Below, in pieces: positions 5,439 to 9,992 of a DNA stretch of 9,992 nucleotides. The notes under the pieces were generated by a model. That model saw only the letters and a program-made list of their open reading frames with translations, searched no databases and had not been told where the DNA came from. Made by a program: the position numbers and the translations under genes. How positions within the stretch are numbered: position 1 is the stretch's first letter; every line of letters starts with the position of its first letter. The stretch lies in contig JAQVIB010000065.1 of the NCBI GenBank assembly GCA_028695945.1, positions 1 to 9,992 on the forward strand, written 5' to 3'. Source of the stretch: Lachnospiraceae bacterium. Its GTDB lineage: Bacteria > Bacillota > Clostridia > Lachnospirales > Anaerotignaceae.

Positions 5439-6548
5439 ATGGAAGAAAGAGAAGTTTTTATTTGTCCCCACTGCGGTGAGGAGCATGAAATTTGTGATGG
5501 CTACGAAATGGGTGAAGAGATTTATTGCTGTAACTGTATTGATGATTTAACGGTGGTTTGTCAGGATTGTGGCGAAAGGATTTGGGCAGACAACGATGCG
5601 GGAGACGAAAATATCAGCCTTTGCCAAAGCTGCTACGACCGAAACTATACCACTTGTAGCCGTTGCGACAGACTGATTCATGTAAATGACGCATATTACG
5701 AAGATGACGATGAGGACGAGCCCTATTGTTACAACTGCCATATTCAGTATGACAGTTCCACTAGTCTGCACGGCTATAGCTACCGTCCAGACCCCATTTT
5801 CTATGGAGAAGGTAACCGATATTTAGGGGTGGAGCTGGAAATTGACAGAGGCGGAAAAAGCAGCTATCATGCCCAGAAAATATGCGAAGTTGCTAACGGT
5901 GAAGAGGAACTGATTTACATTAAGACCGACGGCAGTTTAGATGATGGTTTAGAAATTGTAACCCACCCAATGACATTGGATTATCACATGACACAAACTC
6001 CATGGCAGGCAATTGTGAATAAAGCCTTGGAATTAGGGTATAAATCTCATCAAACATCTACCACTGGTTTGCATTGTCATGTGAACCGAACTAGCCTTGG
6101 TGAAACAGTTGAGGAACAGGAGGTCACTATAAGCAAGGTATTATTCTTTGTGGAACGTTTTTGGGATGAATTATTGAGATTTTCTAGAAGAACAGAATAC
6201 CAAGTGAATCGTTGGGCGGCACGATATGGATTAAAAGAAAGACCCAAGGACGTGTTAGACCATGCAAAGAAATCCGGACTGGGCAGATATTCCTGTGTGA
6301 ATATTACCAACTACGAAACCATCGAATTTCGTCTCTTCAGAGGTACTGTAGAATACAACGCCATTATTGCCACGTTACAGCTCGTTAATGAGATTTGTAA
6401 CGTGGCTTTTTTAATGACTGAAAGTGAATTGTCAGTTATGAGCTGGCATGGATTTTTGGAACGATTAACCCAACCGGAACTAATTACCTATTTAAAGGAA
6501 AGACGTTTATATGTAAATGAACCTGTTGAAACAGAGGAGGATGACTAA
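5439..6548 (+). CDS. Amidoligase (Amidoligase_2/ALF) with three N-terminal zinc ribbons
   Basis: A 369-aa protein. Residues 9-100 contain six Cys pairs (C9/C12, C31/C33, C41/C44, C62/C65, C73/C76, C97/C100), which make three successive four-Cys zinc ribbons. An acidic linker precedes the catalytic region, from about 126. Seen there: YLGVELEID (128-136), KTDGSL (162-167), GLEIVTHP (170-177), GLHCHVN (210-216) and IEFRLFRGT (295-303). These acidic, His and Arg motifs fit the glutamine-synthetase/GCS-like ATP-dependent carboxylate-amine ligases called amidoligases. The predicted reaction is formation of an amide or isopeptide bond on a protein, peptide or cell-wall substrate. ATG at 5439 follows TAAGGAGGT (5422-5430); TTG three bases earlier is less likely. 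The next gene, a glutamine amidotransferase, would supply ammonia or a related activity. The family is clear and the substrate unknown. Confidence 0.92.
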   Translation: MEEREVFICPHCGEEHEICDGYEMGEEIYCCNCIDDLTVVCQDCGERIWADNDAGDENISLCQSCYDRNYTTCSRCDRLIHVNDAYYEDDDEDEPYCYNCHIQYDSSTSLHGYSYRPDPIFYGEGNRYLGVELEIDRGGKSSYHAQKICEVANGEEELIYIKTDGSLDDGLEIVTHPMTLDYHMTQTPWQAIVNKALELGYKSHQTSTTGLHCHVNRTSLGETVEEQEVTISKVLFFVERFWDELLRFSRRTEYQVNRWAARYGLKERPKDVLDHAKKSGLGRYSCVNITNYETIEFRLFRGTVEYNAIIATLQLVNEICNVAFLMTESELSVMSWHGFLERLTQPELITYLKERRLYVNEPVETEEDD

Positions 6549-6549
6549 T

Positions 6550-7491
6550 ATGTGTTGCTTATTTGGATTGATTGATTATAAAGGGTATTTTACCCCAAGG
6601 CAGAAAAATAGGGTGTTGGCAGTTTTAGCCAAGGAATGTGAGGCTAGAGGAACGGATGCCACAGGAATTGCCTATAACCTTAATGGTGGCATGAAGATTA
6701 TAAAAGCACCTCTTCCTGCACATGCTATGCGGTTTCGAATTCCGCCACAGGCTATGGTGATTATGGGGCATACCCGAATGACTACTCAGGGTAGTGAAAA
6801 GAAAAATAGGAACAACCATCCCTTTCATGGAGCGGTTCGAGGAATGGAGTTTTCACTTGCACACAACGGAGTGCTAAATAATGACAAAAGCCTACGTGTA
6901 ACGGAAAAGCTACCGTCTACAGATATTCAAACGGATAGTTACGTTGCAGTGCAGTTGTTGCAGAAAAAACAAGCTATTACCTTTGAAAGCCTGAAATTTA
7001 TGGCGGAACAGGTGGAGGGCTCTTTTTGCTTTACAGTGCTGGATTGTGCCAACAATTTTTACATTGTAAAGGGTAGTAATCCCATTTGCATTTACCAGTA
7101 TGAAAGGGAGGGTTTTTATATTTATGCCTCAACGGAGGAAATTTTAAAGAAAGCTATTTCACGTATGGGATTGTATATGCCCAAAAGAGGGGAAAAGGTG
7201 AATGTTAGCTGTGGTGATATAGTGAAATTTTCCCCAACAGGGAGCATTACAAAAGGAAGCTTTTCCTACAACAGTTTAGACGACCTGTGGCTCATGGAAA
7301 GATACCGCCCTTATTCGGACTGTACAACCTATTATAAAAGTGTGTGTACAGATATAGAGCAGGAGCGGTTGGAGGAACTGAAATGGATGGCCACTTGCTT
7401 TGGATTTGAGCCAGAGGAAGTGGAGGTGTTGTATAAAGAAGGATATACACTGGACGAGGTGGAGGAGCTGTTGTACCAGTGCGAGTATTAA
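6550..7491 (+). CDS. Class II glutamine amidotransferase (Ntn hydrolase)
   Basis: A 313-aa Gn_AT_II domain protein. The start MCCLFGLID puts Cys2 at the N-terminus after Met removal, the nucleophile of this class. Also seen: RGTDATG (33-39), GHTRMTTQG (73-81) with the glutamine-binding Arg, NNHPF (88-92) and LAHNGVL (103-109), which supplies the oxyanion-hole Asn-Gly. The frame is open from 6517 but only ATG at 6550, behind GAGGAGG (6534-6540), exposes the catalytic Cys. It lies two bases after the amidoligase stop. No synthase domain follows the glutaminase domain, so ammonia is probably passed to a partner, most simply the amidoligase. Such pairs were predicted in comparative genomics of amidoligases to make or modify peptides. 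The last 60 residues are acidic and unassigned. Confidence 0.92.
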   Translation: MCCLFGLIDYKGYFTPRQKNRVLAVLAKECEARGTDATGIAYNLNGGMKIIKAPLPAHAMRFRIPPQAMVIMGHTRMTTQGSEKKNRNNHPFHGAVRGMEFSLAHNGVLNNDKSLRVTEKLPSTDIQTDSYVAVQLLQKKQAITFESLKFMAEQVEGSFCFTVLDCANNFYIVKGSNPICIYQYEREGFYIYASTEEILKKAISRMGLYMPKRGEKVNVSCGDIVKFSPTGSITKGSFSYNSLDDLWLMERYRPYSDCTTYYKSVCTDIEQERLEELKWMATCFGFEPEEVEVLYKEGYTLDEVEELLYQCEY

Positions 7492-7550
7492 AAAAGATGG
7501 TGAGGTTTAGACAAAGAATGTTAAGATGTACAAATATGGTTACGGATAAG

Positions 7551-7580
7551 TGTTTCAATAGGGTATAGCCCAGTGAAACA
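7551..7580 (+). repeat. Hairpin after the amidotransferase gene
   Basis: TGTTTCA (7551-7557) and TGAAACA (7574-7580) are perfect reverse complements around GGGTATAGCCC, which can extend the stem by three G-C pairs. No T-run follows. It may be an mRNA 3' stabiliser or part of a recombinase site together with the larger repeat just downstream. Confidence 0.5.
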
Positions 7581-7590
7581 GGAAAAATGT

Positions 7591-7660
7591 GTGTCAATAG
7601 AGTTGGTTTATGTATTTTGCAACGTTTCAAAATGCAGAGGGACTCTATTGACACTTTTTT
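7591..7660 (+). terminator. Long inverted repeat with T-run before recombinase 1
   Basis: GTGTCAATAGAGT (7591-7603) and ACTCTATTGACAC (7642-7654) are perfect 13-bp reverse complements, followed by six T. The loop holds an inner stem (7611-7619 with 7628-7636, one G-U pair). This fits the terminator of the amidoligase operon, about 100 bases after its last stop. The position directly ahead of a small serine recombinase also suits a recombination or operator site. Confidence 0.7.
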
Positions 7661-7676
7661 GTTATGTAAAATAATT
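7648..7676 (+). promoter_or_regulatory. Candidate promoter of recombinase 1 within the inverted repeat
   Basis: The right arm of the 13-bp repeat contains a perfect TTGACA (7648-7653); 17 bases later is ATAATT (7671-7676), with AATAAT one base earlier. The gene's ribosome site is about 20 bases on. Because the -35 lies in the repeat arm, a protein bound to the repeat would block the promoter. Confidence 0.45.
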
Positions 7677-7710
7677 TTCAGGGCTAAAACTTGCAAGGGA
7701 GGTTTAGAAA

Positions 7711-8267
7711 ATGAAAATTGCTACATTCGTGTTAGCACCCAAGAGCAGAATACATTAAGGCAAGAAGTTCTAATGAAGGAATTGGGTGTGGATGAAATAT
7801 TTTTGGATAAGGCAAGTGGGAAGAACTCTGACCGTCCAGAGTTAAAAAGAATGTTGGAGTTTGTGAGAAATGGGGATACGGTGATTTGCGAATCAATCAG
7901 CCGTTTTGCTAGAAATACTAAAGACCTACTTTGGCTTATTGAAAAACTGAATAAAAAAGACGTGACTTTTATTAGTAAAAAAGAGGCTATAGATACAAAT
8001 ACCCCAACGGGGAAGTTTATGCTGACGGTATTCGGTGCCGTAGCTGAATTGGAGCGGGAATATATTCTCCAACGGCAACGGGAAGGCATTGCTGTAGCAA
8101 AGAGGCAGGGGAAATATAAGGGGCGGAAACGAATTGAATCCCCAGAATTTCAAAAAACATATGGAAAGTGGAGAAATGGAGATATTACTGCAACTAAGGC
8201 AATGGAGATGTTAGGGATGAAGAAAAATACGTTTTATAGAAGAGTGAAACAGTTGGAGATAATTTAA
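7711..8267 (+). CDS. Small serine recombinase (resolvase/invertase), one-base deletion at codon 4
   Basis: About 185 aa, a full-length small serine recombinase. Seen: YIRVSTQEQN with the nucleophile Ser, DKASGKNSDRPEL, GDTVICESISRFARN with the active-site Arg pair, TPTGKFML, AELEREYILQRQREG, and a C-terminal helix-turn-helix ending KNTFYRRVKQ. The only good start is ATG 7711 behind AAGGGAGG (7695-7702), but it is out of frame: ATGAAAATTG is followed by CTACATTCG, whereas GGCTACATTCG (as at 8339-8349 in recombinase 2) would restore Met-Lys-Ile-Gly-Tyr. The domain frame is open upstream to 7587 but through the terminator and without a ribosome site. So one G has been lost, by mutation or sequencing error. 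If real, the protein is poorly or not made. Confidence 0.85.
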
Positions 8268-8281
8268 GGACGAGATATAAT
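8253..8281 (+). promoter_or_regulatory. Candidate promoter of recombinase 2
   Basis: TTGGAG (8253-8258), 17 bases, TATAAT (8276-8281), lying over the 3' end of recombinase 1. It would let recombinase 2 be expressed although recombinase 1 is frameshifted. Confidence 0.4.
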
Positions 8282-8321
8282 AATATACGGGAGATGTTTT
8301 AAGTTTATTCAGGAGGAGGTT

Positions 8322-8927
8322 ATGGCAAAAGCAATTTACGGCTACATTCGGGTATCTTCCATAGACCAAAATGAAAGTCGTCAAATATTGGCTATGGAGC
8401 CATACAAAATAAAAGGTACTAATATCTATATTGATAAAAAAAGCGGCAAGAACTTTGAAAGGTCAGAGTATAAAAAGCTTCTTAAAAGAATAAAAAGTGA
8501 CGATGTTCTTGTAATAAAAAGCATTGATAGGCTTGGACGCAATTACGAAGAGGTACTTGAGCAATGGCGTATAATAACCAAAATAAAGGGAGCTGATATT
8601 ATAGTAATTGATATGCCGTTGTTAGATACAACGATGTCTAAAGATTTACTAGGAACATTTATTTCCGATTTGGTACTTCAACTATTGTCGTTTATTGCTC
8701 AAAACGAAAGAGAATCTATAAGGCAACGGCAGGCAGAAGGTATCGTTGCAGCAAGAAAAAGAGGCACAAAGTTTGGAAGACCTACGAAGGAACTTCCAGA
8801 AAACTTTGAGGAATTGTTTAGAAAATGGAACCAAGAGGGATTGACTAGAAAGGAAATGGCAGTCAGATGTAATATGCACGTCAGTGCATTTTATAGAAAA
8901 GTGAAGGGAAAATATGTCAATCTATAG
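8322..8927 (+). CDS. Small serine recombinase (Bin3-like resolvase/invertase)
   Basis: An intact 201-aa serine recombinase. Seen: IYGYIRVSSIDQNESRQ with the nucleophile Ser near residue 12, DKKSGKNFERSEY, SIDRLGRNYEEVLEQW with the catalytic Arg pair, IVIDMPLLDT, the long E-helix region around ENRESIRQRQAEG-type sequence (here NERESIRQRQAEG), and a C-terminal Hin-type HTH with HVSAFYRKVKG. These enzymes resolve cointegrates or invert DNA between short sites through a Ser-DNA bond. AGGAGGAGG (8311-8319) precedes the ATG. It lies 54 bases after recombinase 1 but is clearly diverged from it, so the two are not a recent duplication. No matching pair of crossover sites was recognised. Confidence 0.93.
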   Translation: MAKAIYGYIRVSSIDQNESRQILAMEPYKIKGTNIYIDKKSGKNFERSEYKKLLKRIKSDDVLVIKSIDRLGRNYEEVLEQWRIITKIKGADIIVIDMPLLDTTMSKDLLGTFISDLVLQLLSFIAQNERESIRQRQAEGIVAARKRGTKFGRPTKELPENFEELFRKWNQEGLTRKEMAVRCNMHVSAFYRKVKGKYVNL

Positions 8928-8953
8928 ACAAAAAATTGAAAAAATAGTATAAT
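8925..8953 (+). promoter_or_regulatory. Strong sigma-A-type promoter
   Basis: TAGACA (8925-8930), exactly 17 bases of A-rich spacer, and a consensus TATAAT (8948-8953). It overlaps the stop of recombinase 2 and would start RNA near 8960, producing the structured leader or small RNA ahead of the GTPase gene. Confidence 0.7.
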
Positions 8954-8980
8954 TTGCATAAAGAAATACTGTGTATTTAT

Positions 8981-9099
8981 GTGTACTTTTTAAGAGTCGT
9001 GTTTTTAGCATGATTTTTGGGAAGTGTTTTAAGTTGCGTATTTAAGACCATTCTTTTTTAAAAAAAGAGTGGTTTTTTTATTTCTCTTAAAAAGTACAC
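8981..9099. repeat. 119-bp segment bounded by perfect 16-bp inverted repeats
   Basis: GTGTACTTTTTAAGAG (8981-8996) and CTCTTAAAAAGTACAC (9084-9099) are exact reverse complements. No clear target-site duplication flanks them. This fits an RNA structure, or a tiny non-autonomous element (MITE-like). Confidence 0.7.
9047..9079 (+). terminator. Intrinsic terminator inside the leader
   Basis: ACCATTCTTTTTT (9047-9059) pairs with AAAAAAGAGTGGT (9061-9073) with one wobble position, followed by T to 9079. It lies 81 bases before the GTPase start codon, which is the usual place for an attenuator. Confidence 0.7.
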
Positions 9100-9159
9100 T
9101 TAAAAGTAGTTAAGGAAAAAAGGAAGACTGCAAACTGTAATTAAATGAGGGAGGAAATA

Positions 9160-9992
9160 ATGAATAGTGATTATGAAGTACAAATAGAGCAGGAGTGGGA
9201 AGAGTTCAAAAAAAATGAAGTATACCCAAATATTCTTTTATTAGGAATGACGGGCTGTGGAAAAAGCTCACTAATTAATACAGTGTTTGGGGGTGCGTTA
9301 GCAGAGGTTAATGATACGACTCCGGAAACCCAGGGCTTTAAAAAATTCGAAGGTAAAAATACAGGTCAGCATGTAAATATAATCGATAGTAAAGGTTATG
9401 AGCTGGAGCACAATGAAGGATTAAATAACTATGTGAGTAATTTGAAAGCATACATTGATTCTAAAAATGGTACGGAAAATGAGATACATTTAGTTTGGTA
9501 TTGTATATCTGTAGCAGGAAAACGCATACAGGATATGGATATTTCAATTTTAAAGGAAGTTAGTAATATTGAACGTATAAAGGATAAAATGTGTGTGGTT
9601 CTGACAAAGTGTGACGAGGATGATGAAATTGGAAGCGTAGCAGAAAAGTTTAAAGAGATTGTGGATAATGAAACAGGTGGATTTCTGCGGGTATTTCAGG
9701 TAAGTCATTTAAAAGAATTGCCATTGGAGCTAGAAAATTTAATTTGTTGGTCAGCAGAGCAATTAACAGATGAGGATATGAGAGTGTCATTTGTTGCAGG
9801 TCAAAAATGGTCATTAGAATTAAAAAAAGAAGAAGCAAATCGTGTAATTAATTTGGCAGTAGCAGCAGCTGGAGCTGCCACTATTGTACCACTTCCAATT
9901 GCTACGTCACCTGCATTAGTAGCCATACAGTTTAGAATGGTGATGGGAATAACAAAAGTATTTGGGTTTCAAAATATGTCAACCTTAACAAA
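9160..9992 (+). CDS. Era-like GTPase with hydrophobic C-terminal region, truncated by window end
   Basis: 277 residues are visible and the 3' end lies outside. The ATG at 9160 follows GAGGGAGG (9147-9154). Seen: P-loop GMTGCGKSS (29-37), Thr-rich switch I (DTTPETQG), switch II DSKG in IIDSKGYE, and G4 motif TKCD, which together define a TRAFAC-class, Era/YcjX-like small GTPase. Then come a charged segment and, from about residue 235, a hydrophobic stretch with VPLPIATSPALVAIQ, typical of the DUF697-like membrane-associated helices carried by several bacterial GTPases. It is expected to bind and hydrolyse GTP at the membrane; the process served is unknown. It has its own promoter and structured leader and sits next to recombinases, so it may be cargo of the mobile region. 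Confidence 0.88.
   Translation, partial: MNSDYEVQIEQEWEEFKKNEVYPNILLLGMTGCGKSSLINTVFGGALAEVNDTTPETQGFKKFEGKNTGQHVNIIDSKGYELEHNEGLNNYVSNLKAYIDSKNGTENEIHLVWYCISVAGKRIQDMDISILKEVSNIERIKDKMCVVLTKCDEDDEIGSVAEKFKEIVDNETGGFLRVFQVSHLKELPLELENLICWSAEQLTDEDMRVSFVAGQKWSLELKKEEANRVINLAVAAAGAATIVPLPIATSPALVAIQFRMVMGITKVFGFQNMSTLT

Larger units (their letters stand above)
4470..8927. mobile_element. Probable mobile accessory module (boundaries approximate)
   Basis: Inferred from gene content: an excisionase-like HTH gene, DUF960, amidoligase and class II amidotransferase (a set often seen in Firmicute integrative elements and plasmids), and two small serine recombinases. No integrase, relaxase, transposase or matched terminal repeat or target duplication was found in the window, so this could be one accessory block inside a larger element or a remnant. 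Given limits are simply the outermost recognised genes. Confidence 0.4.
8960..9159 (+). ncRNA. Structured leader or small RNA upstream of the GTPase
   Basis: About 200 untranslated bases between the promoter and the GTPase start. It holds a perfect 16-bp inverted repeat (8981-8996 and 9084-9099) that encloses an intrinsic terminator (9047-9079). RNA could end near 9079, giving a ~120-nt RNA, or read through into the GTPase gene. The outer 3' arm comes after the T-run, so full pairing is possible only after read-through. No known riboswitch was recognised. Confidence 0.5.

Noticed and set aside
6517..6549. Upstream start for the amidotransferase overlapping the amidoligase
   Set aside because: It would hide the catalytic N-terminal Cys; ATG 6550 with GAGGAGG gives MCCLFG.
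7292..7696. Minus-strand 134-codon frame over the amidotransferase tail and intergenic repeats
   Set aside because: Proline- and leucine-rich antisense translation with no ribosome site, overlapping a well-supported gene and a terminator.
7587..7710. Start of recombinase 1 at ATG 7587
   Set aside because: The added residues cross the inverted repeat, terminator, promoter and ribosome site and resemble no recombinase; a one-base loss after ATG 7711 explains the frame better.
8981..9099. Insertion sequence
   Set aside because: The repeat-bounded segment is only 119 bp, carries no transposase and shows no target duplication; kept as an RNA structure or possible MITE.
1..9992. CRISPR array, tRNA or rRNA genes
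   Set aside because: No series of regularly spaced direct repeats, no cloverleaf and no conserved rRNA stretch was seen on reading the window.

Overview
The window is AT-rich, with strong GGAGG ribosome sites, poly-U intrinsic terminators, HxlR regulators and Bin3-type serine recombinases. This suggests a low-GC Firmicute, most likely an anaerobic gut-type Clostridia (a Lachnospiraceae-like organism). That assignment is inference: there is no rRNA or tRNA in the window.

Left third (1-3900): a redox and electrophile-response neighbourhood. On the minus strand, a flavin-binding split-barrel/ferredoxin fusion (1442-810) is followed one base later by a class M sirtuin (808-1, cut by the window edge). 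This sirtuin has the catalytic His replaced by Gln, as in the ADP-ribosylating SirTM group. Divergent from this pair is an HxlR regulator (1538-1861). A second minus-strand unit runs from a secreted protein with two SnoaL-like domains (3747-2668) through a PNPOx-like protein (2636-2235) to a short, degenerate HxlR-like protein (2176-1889) that probably starts at TTG. Upstream of this unit is a GGTA/TACC-rich dyad that may be an HxlR operator.

Middle (3890-4470): about 570 bases with no convincing gene. It holds short decayed reading frames and one 30-bp near-perfect palindrome. It probably marks the worn edge of a mobile element.

Right part (4470-8927): an accessory mobile module. It has an excisionase-like HTH protein (minus strand), then a two-hairpin leader and a tightly packed plus-strand operon. 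The operon order is a 32-aa Cys-containing peptide, a second 35-aa hydrophobic peptide whose frame is broken (or slipped) at its third codon, a DUF960 protein, an amidoligase with three zinc ribbons, and a class II glutamine amidotransferase. The amidoligase and amidotransferase predict amide or isopeptide bond formation, and the two small peptides just upstream are candidate substrates. This is the best lead in the window for an undescribed system. Two different small serine recombinases follow; the first has lost one base at its fourth codon.

Right edge (8925-9992): a strong promoter, a structured leader or small RNA (16-bp perfect inverted repeat enclosing an intrinsic terminator), and the start of an Era-like GTPase with a hydrophobic C-terminal region, cut by the window end.
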